Below are positions 12,251 to 24,362 of a stretch of 64,000 bases of DNA, in pieces. The notes below the pieces were generated by a model. The model saw nothing but the letters and a program-made list of their open reading frames with translations, was not told where the DNA came from and did not search any database. This stretch comes from Platerodrilus igneus (lineage: Eukaryota; Arthropoda; Insecta; Coleoptera; Lycidae), in NCBI GenBank assembly GCA_036346225.1, contig JARFIW010001090.1, positions 1,674,001-1,738,000 on the forward strand. The letters run 5' to 3'. The translations under genes and the position numbers were made by a program. Each line of letters opens with the position of its first letter. Position 1 is the first letter of the stretch.

Positions 12251-15179
12251 TGAATATTTATATTAATGGCGTTGATGTTTGTACACTACGTTGTTTAGTA
12301 CTCTGATAACGACTAATAGCTTTGCCTGAAACATCTCTTGCATGTCTTTTTGTCGCAATCTTTTATAAATAAATTAGATGTTTTTGATTGTTGAGGTATG
12401 CGGTACGATCAAGGAAAGTCAGTTGGCGAATTCTAATGTATTCACCGCAAGTTGGTTTTTTATGGTGGTGTTCATTAATGTGGTTGGAGTGGCTGGCGAG
12501 GAATTTCCTCGAATTGGAAGAAGTGTGATTTCGTGAAAGGCAAAAGAGGTTCTGATACTGAAACTTTGCGGGTGGTCCATTTCAATCTGGTGACAATTTT
12601 AATTCTGTTGTAAAATTGACGAAAAGCTGCAGTTATGCGTCAATCTACGAGGTGTTTAAAATGGGTCTTTTCGGATTTACAATAAGTATTGTTAACGACG
12701 GGAGTTAAACATTGGGAAGGATGCCGTGGTTCTGTTGAATGGCTAGTGCGACGTGGAAATGTTTCCCATTGCAAGATGTGACTCTGCGGAAATGTTGGAA
12801 GACTATCTCGACCGTTTAAAAGTTGCGGTTTCTGAAAGATGATTAGGTCATGATGTGTTTGTGTTTTTGTTGGTTTAATATAATACGTGAATTAATTTTA
12901 ATTTTAAAATTGTTTTTATTAATTTCTAAATTAAAAGCTTAAAAGCTGTTTCAATGCTTGGTGTGTAGCGTAATTACTTAAGGTTGCTTTAAAATGCTGT
13001 GGGTTAGCCTTAATAATATTTAATTTTTAAGGTTTAGGATGTTGAGTAGAACGTTTGCGTAAGTAATAATTATTTTGCTTCGATGTAACTAACTAGAATA
13101 TTAAGTTATTTTGCAATTCACTGTGGGTTAAGTGATAGAGCAACTGATAGTTCTATTATTTTGTGACTTTATGTTTTGTTAAAAATATTTATTTGCATTT
13201 AATAATAAAATAATTAATTTAATTTTGAACACGGGGTTTAGTACCGAGTCCCATGTACCTATTTAAAAAACCTTTTATTAAAAAAAACATATAAATATAT
13301 GTTTTAATTTTGACAAATTTCTCCTCATCCTACCTTTTTTAAAAGGTGAAATTGAATCCAAAAAAAATTTGAAGAATCGATCACGTTACATCGTTTAGTA
13401 TAACGAGATTTTTAAGCGTGCAAAAAAAGTTACGACATGTATACAGTGTTTTGATAGTATTTAATACTATGCTTAGTAAAAGCACTTTATAAATCAGAAC
13501 AAATAAAATTGAAATTTCTATCGTTTAATTTCTCACTTTATATACGGTTAAGCGGATAGCAAGAGCGGGCGTTATAAATTTCTGGTTTTTTCTTTTAATA
13601 ATAGATAATGTTCAGGCAATTATGTGTCAGTAACACTAAAAGCAAACCATTCGAATGATTAATGGTTCAAGAAAAGGGTTGTACCTTTCCACGCACTATA
13701 CGCAAGGCGTAGGTTCGCCCAAGTTCAACTCCTTTCATATTACCGATTCAGAGTATAAATTAAGTTAACATAATAAGCTGTAAAATTACATCGTGCAATC
13801 TCACACGACAAATTAAGATTACACTTAGGTAGATTTGATATTTGGATTACTAATTACTAATTACAAATTACTAAACTGCATGACTAGAATTTACTTTAGA
13901 AAGTCAAATTTAGAAATAGATGATTTCGATTACCTTGGGTTTTGTAAGCATTGATCTTTTAGTATATGGTTGAAGCAGGTGGCTAGCTTTTTTAAGGCGT
14001 TTATTTTAACATGCCAAAGTGCTAGGGTGTCAGAAACACAGCAGATGACAAAACAGTATAAATTAGCCTCTGTATCACTGTGTATCGTCTTGGCGTGGAT
14101 TACTGTATATCTATTTAAGGAAATATTGTCTTAGCATTTTCACGATCAAAACAGACAGTTCCATCAATTTAAACAACGCTAAAGAATAGGATAAATAGCT
14201 TTCTTTGTAATGTATTATGATACAGAATACAAGTGGCACAGTAAAACCACGCCTTTCTTTCGTATTTATAAACAGTTTTTTTTAATTTAAGGTATGTCAA
14301 GATTCAATCGCAATCCTATAAATACAGAAAAATGTGCCCTACTAAGAATGAGTATTATATGGTTCTTGGAAAAGAGAAAAAAGCTTAAATAAAGCAAAGT
14401 TGGCGACATTAGAAAACATTAACATCACATATTCAGATCCACAACATAAGGGACCGTACTCTAGTTAGTAGTAAAATTCTGAAAATTATCATTATTATAT
14501 TTAGTTTTGGTGTCATCATTTGAAAAAGATGCAAAGAAATTACTAAACCTATTTCTTTCGTTTTTCAAAGCATATGGAATTGATCACTTTCAATTAATTT
14601 GCCTTTGAGTATGTTTTTTTAATACGGCCTGCTTTTTCCTAAAGAATATTATAATCACTAATATTATAGTACAATCGCAAATTTCATAATGTGGTTGGAT
14701 AAGGTTTATTATAAAATCACATTTGCACTGGGTACAAATCAGTGAAACCTCACAAATATTGGTATCTCAAATATTATGTAAAATGGAACAGAAACATAAA
14801 TGCCTATAAGTGTTTTATATTTATTAATACAAAAATAGCTACAGCAAGAAATAAAAATAAGAATGGTTTTATGTATATAGAGTAATACACATATAAAAAC
14901 ATATTTGGGATATACTCCAATAATAAAAAAAAAATTAATTGAGAAGTTTTAATCAATACTTAACGTTTCCATAAACTTTTATACCATTCTCAAAAGCTAA
15001 AATAGAAAAGAAAAAACAACAAAACTAAAAATACATACTAAGACGTAGATTACTTACTATGATCTCTCTAAATTTGTAAAATTTAACTAAGAAAATCTAA
15101 AAAATTAACATAAATGTGGATCAATCTATAAAATTAAAATGTGCCATAAAGGCATGTTTTGCACTAATGGTGGTTAAAC
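12251..15179. other. non-coding, no recognised feature
   Basis: Sequence complexity is normal again and less AT-extreme near 12350-12860. All frames are broken by stops; I recognise no protein, RNA or repeat family. Confidence 0.35.
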
Positions 15180-15860
15180 GTGAGCGTGTGCGTATGCGCG
15201 TGCATGTGTGCGTGCGTGCGTGCGCGTGTACGTGCGCGTGCATATACGCGTTCGCGTGCGTGTGTGTTCGTTTGTGTGGGTGCATGTGAGTGCGCGCGCG
15301 TGTGTGGTTGGGTGTGGTTTTGTGTTTGTGTGCGTGGTGCGCGCGCGTGCGTGCGCGGCATTGCGGGTGCGTCATGCGTGTGTGCGTGCCGTGCGTGCGC
15401 GCGCATGCGTGTTTGTACGCGCGTGTGCGTGTGCGTGCGTGCGTGTATTGTATGTGTATTTTGGTGTGTGCGTGCGTGATGCGCGTGGGGTGCGAGCAAT
15501 GTAGATGCTAGGATGTAGGTACGTGGGTGTGCTTGAGTGGCTGTGCGTACGTACGTGGGTGCGTGGCGCTTGTACGCTGTGCCTGTGGTGTGCGTCCGTG
15601 TGTTTGTGTCGGGTGCGCGCGGTGCAGGTGGGCGTGCGGGCGGGTGGTGATTTGGTTTGGGTGTCTGGGGTTTCTATGTTGTGTTGCGTTGTGGGTCTTC
15701 TTTGCGGGTTATGGGTATTTTGCTGGTGATATGTGCCTAGGCGTCTGGGTGGTGTTCTGGTACTTGCAGCGTTCATTGGTCATCTGGTCGGGTGTGGGTA
15801 CGGGGGGCTAATCCAGGTGGGCGGAACCAACGTGGGTTGCGTTTTTGGCGTGCGTGGTGC
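15180..15860. repeat. G/T-rich low-complexity tract, (TGCG/TGTG)n-like
   Basis: The plus strand is dominated by TGCGTG, GTGTGC and GCGCGTG steps, mostly alternating purine and pyrimidine in the first 300 bp. From about 15500 it turns into a less regular G/T-rich tract. GC content jumps sharply above that of the AT-rich flanks. Several long overlapping frames on both strands (Cys/Val/Arg-rich on plus, His/Thr/Ala/Arg-rich on minus) are by-products of the repeat and should not be called genes. Confidence 0.92.
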
Positions 15861-16384
15861 TTGTATGTGATTAAATTCATTAGAATTAAATACCCATTTT
15901 TAAACTCAAACGAACCTTCCAAAATAAAAATATCAACGGTAAAATCTTTTTAATGTGAAAGATTTTTTGATGGGTTAAATACCAAAAAGAACTAGATAAG
16001 GAAAAGTCTTAAATTGCTGTATTGTATTTTAATATTTCATTTGAAACATTCTTTACGGCCCTTTATTCATAAGGAAAGTGTGTTCTTAAAATCTTGCAAC
16101 TTGCTTGGTTATCTGGACAAGAATGTTTCTGAGGGCCCCTTTTCCAAGTAACGCAATTTTTTGCTAGATTTTCAAGAGGACTACCCGAAGGCTCGACTAT
16201 ATGATAATGTGAAAAAATTCTCTGTTAAATACCATTTTAAAGTCACTCCTTCAAACAAAATAATACAAAGTCTTAATTGAGATTTTATTGATGGAAAGTT
16301 TAAATTACGAAATAAGAAGACTAAACTAATAAACCTCTTGTTCTTAATTTGTTCCATGTTCTTTATAATTGTACCACCAATCTA
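15861..16384. other. non-coding spacer
   Basis: AT-rich sequence between the G/T tract and LINE copy L1. No recognisable feature. Confidence 0.35.
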
Positions 16385-18180
16385 AATCTTCATTTTGCCT
16401 GCCCCTTTTATTGCCCACTTTGACAGCCGTACAGTTTTTTTAAAATTGCTTTCACAATTTTTGCTTGTTTTGTTTTGTTATCTTTGACCAAAACTTTTCT
16501 TTTAAATCCAAGGTGAATTTTTGTTTTATATCTTTGAATTTTCCCACGCGTTTTTGATTTCCTAGGTCAGAAATTTAATTATAAGTTCTCTTTCCTTTTT
16601 CAAGATTTTTGATTTATTTTGTTATTTTATACCAAATCTCTTTTAATATTTAATTTCATTAAATTGCTATTTTTGTAGATGAAAAATTTAAAATGCCCTG
16701 CAAGAAGCTTCTTGATTTGATTAAATTTAATATTAACGGGATAGGGAATTTCTGTTACTCCAATCCTATTTTTACTTCTCATGTTCCACTTAATTTTTAC
16801 AGCTGTTTGGTCTTTGTTAAATTTTACATCCTATCCCCCTAAAATATTAATTTTTGGTATTTCAAACATTTGTTTCCATTTTATATTGTCAAATACTTTT
16901 TGCAAATTTACAGACCCTGTATACACGCTCTCTCCTGTTTTTTATTGCTTTCTGTATCATCACCTTCAGAGCTAAAATAGCGTCCCGTGTTGTCCTGTTT
17001 TGAAAAAATAATTCCTGGCTGTGTACACAAAAACTTTTCAATAAAATCCAAAAAAAAGTATTCTCGTGTAAAAATATAATGTTTAAAATATCTTTAGAAA
17101 ATTACAGCAGAGCGCGTTCGGCGTTAGCCATCTTCGGTGCCATCTCAACGTAAAATTAAATATTTCATCAAACTATTACATTAAATATAGGACATTTTAA
17201 GTGTAAAACTAATATCACATCAATAAAGTCTAGATAAATAATTGATAAAATTGGATTACATCTTGTCTACGTCGTTGATGAAGTCGAAAAGGACAAATTG
17301 TTAGATTTCTATAAAATAGAAATCTAACAAATTTTATTAGAACAATCAATTATTTAACTAGTCTTTATTGATATAATATTAGTTTTACACTTAAAATGTC
17401 CTATATTTAATGTAAAGTTTGATGGAATAGTTAATTTTACGTTAAAATGGCACCGAAGATGGCTAACGCCAAAAGCGCTCTGCTGTAATTTTTTAAAGAT
17501 ATTTAAAATATAATATTTTTACACGAGAATACTCTTTTGGATTTTATTGTCCTGTTTTGCCTAAACCCAAATTGATCTTCTCCTAATATTTCTTCAACCC
17601 GTTTCTCCATCCGTCTTTGTGCCGTTCTAGTTAATATTTTTGACACGCGTGCTGTCTAACTTAGTGTTCAAAAATTTTCACATCTATCCGTACCTCATTT
17701 TTTTGGTATAGTGACTATGATGTTATGTTTGAAATCTTTGGGTATCTCGCCTGTCTCAAACATATAGTTTACAAGTTAGAAGAAACGTTCTGTTACTACT
17801 TATCTTGCAGCATTCAGAGTTTCTGCTTGCATCTTATCTATACCCGGTACTTCATTATTTTGCAAACTCATTCGAACTCATCTCTAAGTGTAGGATTCAT
17901 TCTTTTTAATGTTTGATTCCTGGTTTAGTACTTCTAGTTCCTATGTATATATAAATTCCCTATCTATTCTTGCATTCTAAACGCTTTTTCTACATTTTCT
18001 ATAATGATTTTCTTTTGCATCCCTTGTATTTTTGCTATACGGTTTTATATCCCTAAAATTCATTCCAATCAGTTTGTATGCTTCGTCTGTCTTTCCTATT
18101 TTCATCTTAACTTATACGTATTTACAGTTTTCATCAATCAATTGTCCTTTAGCTTTCCTGCGTGTGCGATTAATGAACTT
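16385..18180 (-). mobile_element. RTE-like LINE copy L1, fragment, interrupted
   Basis: The minus strand matches the reverse transcriptase and C-terminal part of the LINE family seen more completely at 24363-31490 and 57320-61350. Shared stretches include TTTTTGTTTTATATCTTT (16520), CCTAAACCCAAATTG (17560) and GTTTGTATGCTTCGTCTGTC (18075). The 3' end and the endonuclease half are missing or unrecognisable, and no long frame survives. A 544-bp insertion (17003-17546) splits the copy. Confidence 0.82.
17003..17546. mobile_element. 544-bp fold-back insertion, possible Penelope-like element remnant
   Basis: The insertion is flanked by the 13-bp direct repeat TTGTCCTGTTTTG (16990-17002 and 17547-17559), and the LINE sequence resumes exactly beyond it. 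Two arms, about 17039-17312 and 17316-17549, are inverted copies, roughly 90% alike by eye; the left has about 40 extra bases near the centre. The centre is a perfect 15-bp stem with loop AAA (17298-17330). On the left, 36 bp beyond the inverted repeat (17003-17038) have no right-hand partner. Each arm contains the motif CCGAAGATGGCTAACGCC. Inverted terminal copies, a roughly 35-bp one-sided extension and a variable-length target duplication are known for Penelope-like elements, hence the tentative class. No coding sequence is present. Confidence 0.6.
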
Positions 18181-19685
18181 CTAATACGGAAAATAATTTC
18201 TAACAAGATAGTGAAAGAGAAAAGAAAGATCGCCTAAGAAGTCGCATAAGCGTAGTTGCTTAACTGATTTTTCGAATTATCGTATGGATTTTCATACTAA
18301 AAAAACGGATAAATATTTTTCTCTTAATTCTATTAAAGGTATCTTGGTAGACTTTAAATGAGATTGAATCATTTTTGGGTAGGATCAAATGTTTAATTTT
18401 GCCTATTGATGACAGCAATGAGGTCGTAAGTTCTAGAAAAGAAACTTTAGTCCAATGTACTTATTTGAAAAGCTGTACAGTAAAGTGGATACTATCAACG
18501 AGACTTTGTTTCATTATTATCTAAGTTATTCCCAAACAAATAAAATTTCAAGCGTAGCGCAAACCGTAGCCTTAATTTCAACACCTTTACCTATCGGTTC
18601 ATGGTCTATCAAACTTTGTGGCGATTCTAAACAATTATAGTCCTTCTGAAACGAATTCAAGAACGGGCGGTGTCGCGTAAAGCATGTTTCGTAGATCTAT
18701 TAGATCGGCTGTATAATTGTTCACTGGTGATGCACTTGTATGATTTAAAAGCGTTAAAAACTTGTTAACGTATTGGGACTCTGTAGTTAAGAGTCTAAAA
18801 AAAGGTTCGCAACCAGATCACACTAAAGTTGAAGTTTGTGATGCTATATAAAGTCTCGTTATCAAAATAAATAAAAACCTGTAGTGTTCTTTATAGTCTA
18901 TACAGAAAATTTGTTCAGAAGTTTGCCTCAGGTTCCTACAAGTGCACTAAGGTTTGATTGATACGATAGGATTTGTTGTTCGAATTCGTTTCCAAATAGA
19001 TATTATACGATATTGAAGATACAACTATGCTGTCTAGGTTGTGTAGGAACGTAGAGAATTTGTTACATTCCAGTTTTGTTTTTAAAAATTTCCCTGGTTA
19101 ACTCAAATCCCTTTTGCTTTTAAAACAAAAATGTATTCGATAATTAAATAGTATATGCCTTGTTTTAGGTATCCAGTAATATCTTAAATTCTTCAACAAC
19201 ATCCTGTTTACAATAAGTACGCTTGCCACAAATTTTCATTTTGGACTTATTTATTTCGAAACGACAAGTTTTTGCTACAATTAAATAGTTTATATCCTGT
19301 TTAGGTACCCGTTATCTTGGTATACATTACGACCGCGTATAATGGTTTTCTCTATTGTTCAAATGTAAAGCCTTGTTGGAATAAGGTCGCGCACTATCCG
19401 ATAAAACCCGGATTTTCCAGTTTCAATCGCGCTTCGATAAGCGAAGATTTGCAGTTCGAATTCATGTTATTTGAACCATTGATGAATTTGATTCTACAGC
19501 TTGTACGTTGAAATATTTTCTACATTATTTGGCACCGTATTTCAAAAGCAATGCACGTTTATTTTTTCTGTTCGACAACTAGAAGGTGTCTTGCGTGTAT
19601 TGGTGAGTCTCTCCGTGCGTGCCCATTCTAATCAGATTCTCTTTTTAGCTCTTTTTTAGCTGAAGGCCAAATGGGTTCTTTTTTT

Positions 19686-19743
19686 CTGTAGACCAACTGC
19701 TTTTGTCTGTGAACCAACTGCTTTTGTCCGTAGACCGCTGCTG
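19686..19743. repeat. 21-bp minisatellite, about 2.7 copies
   Basis: CTGTAGACCAACTGCTTTTGT (19686-19706) is followed by a one-change copy (19707-19727) and a third partial, diverged copy. Confidence 0.8.
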
Positions 19744-20013
19744 CAGTTATGATAGCAGGGTAAATAGATCCTGACAACCATGGCGTTGCTGTGCTGACTC
19801 ACCCTCGACGGCTTGTGAGCTAAGTATCCGGACACCTACAGGTATGCAACTCGTTTTCTTTTGTGTGTGTCAATGGCATATTCCGTATCAACGTTTGGTG
19901 TAGTTACGTGACATCGTTGAACTATTGTTCGTTGCTGCTAATCGATATTATCGCTCTACAGGTGTGAGGTACCTTTGTTAAAAATGTTGGGCAGACATAC
20001 GCTTATTCTTTTA

Positions 20014-20185
20014 TACTGATTGGTTTATTTTACAAACGGTACTATATACGATTTAGAAGATGTCTGACAAAAGCTCCCACACCTTAATTCTTTCTTACAA
20101 ATTAGTTATTTTACAAAAAGCATTAGGTGAAATTTTAAAAACGCTTGACAAAAGCTCTCACAGGTTTATTTACTACTGATTAATT
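20014..20185. repeat. diverged 81-bp tandem duplication
   Basis: GACAAAAGCTC at 20066 and 20147, and TTATTTTACAAA-type words before each, show a two-copy repeat of period about 81 bp. A fragment of a third copy follows. No function is evident. Confidence 0.6.
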
Positions 20186-20833
20186 TTATTTTGTGTGAAA
20201 TACGAGATGCGCATTTCGTATCTAAATTCCAAAATTGTCCATACAATATAATTGTTTGCTGTGAAATAATAACACTTAATTTATTTTCTTTTTGCTTGTT
20301 TGTACAGAACCCTTTATTTATTATTATGTGTTAATAGATAATCGTGGGCGATGTGTTTTTTGTTTCTTTATGGTATGTAGACGAATCCACCCACTCTCCG
20401 CGTTTGATAGTTAGCCTGGTATTTACTTTTCTTCCGGCTACGTCTAGGTACGTAGCAAATGTTTTTAGATTAAAACGTAAATTACATATATTTCATCTTT
20501 CTAACTTAAATAGACCAAATTATAGCTCTAACGAGATTTTTAAAATAAGATTCCCATTCTTCATAATTACAATTCTGATGATCCTATACGGGTTGTTCTC
20601 AAACAAAAAAAATCCGGCTTGTATTGTGCAAATTCAAGTATCTATTTGTATAGATTTCGCTTTTTGTATTTAAATACGACCTCGTATATGATACGTTACT
20701 ATAGCGATTGTGTAATTTAAGTAGTTATTCAAATCAGCTTCCCTGCGAATTTGAAAGTATGTTAAAATTGACTGTAGTCCGTATCTTGTTTAATAAAAGG
20801 CCGTATTAATATACTTTGTATTGGTTTACTTAC

Positions 20834-21150
20834 TGTACGTGATTGCATTCAGTTCTTCGAAATGACTGATTGGCTTTTTCAATTGATAAAGACTTGCTGC
20901 GAATTCTACACACACCTTCTTTTGGTAAAGCTATATAATGAACATTATTCATGTTTCTACAAAAGCAAATTTCTTGTTCGTTATGGTTTACTATAGATGT
21001 GTCTGTCGGATTTGCACATAGTGAAGTTGACGCCGTGACTGTCTTTGGAGCGATAATCTTCTCATGCGGTAAGCTAATTTGCAGTCTACAAATTGTAAAA
21101 TTACTTGTGCATTCCTTAATTCGTTCATATTTGCTCTTCAGCTTCTTCAA
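20834..21150 (-). CDS. candidate exon of an unidentified host gene
   Basis: I do not recognise this product. On the minus strand a 105-codon open stretch of mixed composition (Cys, Glu, Arg, His and Thr well represented, unlike composition-driven frames nearby) runs up to an excellent splice donor, CACGTACA|GTAAGTAAAC, with the GT at 20832-20833; the stop lies just past the donor. It starts at ATG 21150, but an acceptor may lie upstream. Readable segments include EQEICFCRNMNN and ALPKEGVCRIRSK. No signal peptide, membrane segment or known motif is visible. It could be chance; the donor at the end of an open frame is the main support. Confidence 0.28.
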
Positions 21151-22313
21151 TGGGTGTAATGCCGAAGATATCGTAAGAATGTTTCACCACCGTATAGATA
21201 GTTGGTATTCACTGAGCCCAGCGGTCCGTCCTATCGATGCGTGCAGCGAAGCCACCTTATAAGTCCATCTGGCGAGTCCTACCATATTACCGCATTTATT
21301 TTAACCTTGTGGTTTACGCAACAGGCTTCCGCCTATTTATAGTCACTGCAGGGAGAATTTATGTATCTTGCTACCTCATAAATTAAGGGGTAAATATAAT
21401 TATACCTACTCCAAGGGAATCGTCTTATCGCACGACGCCACGAAACAAGTAGCCCATATAGGATTGGTCCACAAATTTTAGTGTGTGGCTTCTGTATATG
21501 AACAAATTTTATATCGTTCATTCTAGTGATACTTGCCGAGTTTGCGGTTATCTTCTTGGTTCAACTAGTACCGGTAAAATATTACCAATAGCGATATTAT
21601 ATTATAAATAAAAATTTCATGTATTTATTCTACAAATGCGTACTCCTTTTTATGTACATTGTTAGTATTAGTTTTTACTTTGAATTACGGCTTTGGCGCA
21701 TGGGGAGAACGTTTTCCTTGATAACCAAAAATTGTAATATATTTTGATTACTTTAATTGTACTATTCTTATGTATTTTATGATTTACGTAGCAGGTTGTT
21801 CCAAAAATTTTACCAAATACGCATAAGTATTTTTCTTCAGTGAAAATATAGAATTATTAAAAATTATTGCCTTTTGTTTGGCATTTAAACCATTCATTCA
21901 TAGAAATTAAGGAATCTACATCCTCATCTTAGAAATTACACGTTTTAGCTGGCTGGATCAGAGCGAAGGAATACATTTAAATTTATTTGTACAGAAAGTT
22001 TAAGACCCCCATGCATATGTTTTTTGTATTGTTCAAACGTTTTATAGTTTGTGTTTTTTAATTTCAGCGTAACTTTTAAGAGAAAGTTTTCCCTATTTTG
22101 GTTTGAGATAAAGTTTTCTGGTAGGTCATGTAGCAATAAAGATTTGTAAAAATTTTAAGGCATCTTTCCTTATTTCTTCTTGTTCATAGGGGCTAAATAA
22201 TTTTAGAGTGTTCTTACCTTGCTTGAAGAGGTCCTAACTTGTTTTTTGAACACTCTACTTGGCTAAGTGGTGCCCAGTCTTTTGCAATTGTTTCCACTCC
22301 AACCTAGTTCATG

Positions 22314-22327
22314 CCCCCCCCCCCCCC
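22314..22327. repeat. (C)14 homopolymer
   Basis: Fourteen consecutive C, unusual in such AT-rich surroundings. The run length is likely to be uncertain in the assembly. Confidence 0.9.
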
Positions 22328-23448
22328 GCGCATTTGACTCCAGCTAGCCATTTCTTCTCCCGGAGTTTTTCAAACTTGCCTTGGCCATTATTTCCATCCC
22401 TGTTTAACCATGAGCCACTTTTACTTGAATATACAAATACAATCTGAATATAAATATGCCAAAAAGCCATTTAAACAAGAATCGAAAACATCTAAAAAAG
22501 ATGGCTCGCTTCCATTAAGTAAAACGGACGTCTTAAAGTTTAAGAAACCAAATACCTTTTACTATTCGTAATAAAGCCACTACATAATTTAATTTTTAAA
22601 CCAATATAAGGAAGATCATCTTAAATTGATGATAATATAACTCAGTAAAACAGACTGTCAGAAAATAGTCTCTGATTTTAGTTGTATTGTTAGTACTGCA
22701 AAAGATACCCATCTAGCATCTTTACTTTAATTTTAGAAAGAATTTTCAGTCTGAAGCTAGCGGATGTAGATATAACGTCTGTGAATTAACGAAAACCAAA
22801 ACCTGAACTACATCAAATGTAATAAACATGTGCAATTTGAGCGTCGTGCAAAAATTTTACATTTAGAATCGTCTTTCGATATTGCTTAGTTTAGTTTTAA
22901 TACCTTACACGAGCTAGATCAGCTCATACTAAATTTATACATATAAACATAAGGATTAAATAAATTATGTCTTGTAACTGAGGGTAAACATAGATACGTG
23001 TAGCGTTTGTGACCCGAAATAGTCACTTATGTATATATTTACTGTAGCTCTAAATAGTTATAATCTCAAGTTTTTGCATACGTTTCGAAAAAAGCGTAGC
23101 TAAATCCTTGGGGATTACTGTTGATATTTGATGGCGTAGTATTTGTTAATTTCACTCCGGTTCAAGGATAGAATAATAATGAACATGTAATTAATAGGGT
23201 ATATCAGACGTTTAATTTCATAAATTTAACTATTATTAACTTTGTTTGATGTAGTGGACGTAAATCTCTGCATTATATCGGATTACACCCAACGTGAAGC
23301 TCCTCACGCAGTAAACTTTTCAATTTGAAACTGTTTACTCCACGGTGCTTCTATAATAAGCGTAACTAAATTATTCTCGTTAAAGTTGATATAGCTTACC
23401 TGATATAAGGTAGGAATTGACGGTTAATGGGGTGTATTCCGTAACCAA

Positions 23449-23492
23449 CATGTTAAAATTAACATGGCGATAAAAAATTTAATTTTAACATG
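23449..23492. repeat. 13-bp inverted repeat (stem-loop)
   Basis: CATGTTAAAATTA (23449-23461) pairs perfectly with TAATTTTAACATG (23480-23492) around an 18-nt loop. The left arm is itself part of the palindrome CATGTTAAAATTAACATG. Confidence 0.75.
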
Positions 23493-24362
23493 CTTTTGCA
23501 CGTTAAAAATTAACAATCCCTTGAACAATATTAAATGTTAACAGCTTATTAGAAAGTATCTATTGCATTTGTAGTTAAAGGCAAAAATCGACAAATAGTA
23601 GTTCAAATGTATCACACTTGCGGATTCACGAGTACTTTCAGTTTTTAACGCCCAAATTCATCCAACATAACCTCTTTTGTATGTTGTTGTTTTCTTACTG
23701 TATCAATAGGTAAAAATACTAAAAATCGAATGAGGTAACAAAAAACCCGACCGTGCTACAGAAAAGGAAATGCATATATTAGTAGAATTAGTAGAGACTA
23801 ATTCAGAATTAGTATACAGGGTGGCATTAGTTTTATGTCATTAATTTTAGCAGGTGATAGAGATTGATTAGCTAAACAAAAAACCTATAAGGCATTTTCT
23901 CTTGAACCGCTTTTTAAATGCCCGACCGAGGTCAACTTACGTAAAAGTTTTAGGACTGCTGTTTTTTTTTATATGTTTCTTGAGAAGCAACTTGCGTATG
24001 CTATCCTGAATCACATAACGCCGCATATGAAACGATTTCACAATAAGTGTTCGAAATTTCCACTGTATCTGCAAGTTCGTGGTTGGTATAATTCTCGGGG
24101 TTTCGTATTTTTAAAAACAATGAATTATGCTAATAACGCGACAAAAACTCCAATTACCTAGATCCAATTACAACTAAGTCGCAACACTGGGTTTAAGTGT
24201 ATTACCTAAGCGCGTAGGTGAAACACATAACACTTACACACACTAACTAACCCCGGTTTCGAGCTATGTAATGAAAAGTACATTCAACTTAAAGTAGAAT
24301 ATCGTATTCTGTATAAACGCTAAATTGTAACAAACTCCATACAGTCGACCAGATTAGCATTT

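Larger units (their letters stand above)
18181..20830. other. non-coding, no recognised gene
   Basis: No reading frame with recognisable content. Two small tandem repeats are listed separately. A 109-codon frame at 20344-20673 on the plus strand is hydrophobic but AT-driven and unsupported. Confidence 0.35.
21151..24362. other. non-coding, no recognised gene
   Basis: Mixed AT-rich sequence with no supported coding frame. A 14-C homopolymer (22314-22327) and a 13-bp stem-loop (23449-23492) are the only clear structures. Confidence 0.35.

Noticed and set aside
13680..13745. Possible tRNA: AAGTTCAACTCC resembles a B box
   Set aside because: No A box at the right distance and no cloverleaf could be drawn.
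15180..15500. Possible CRISPR-like array
   Set aside because: The repeat units are short, variable and contiguous, with no spacer structure, and the genome context is eukaryotic.
15121..15811. Nine or so overlapping frames of 70-134 codons on both strands
   Set aside because: All arise from the G/T-rich low-complexity tract; composition is Cys/Val/Arg on one strand and His/Thr/Ala/Arg on the other.
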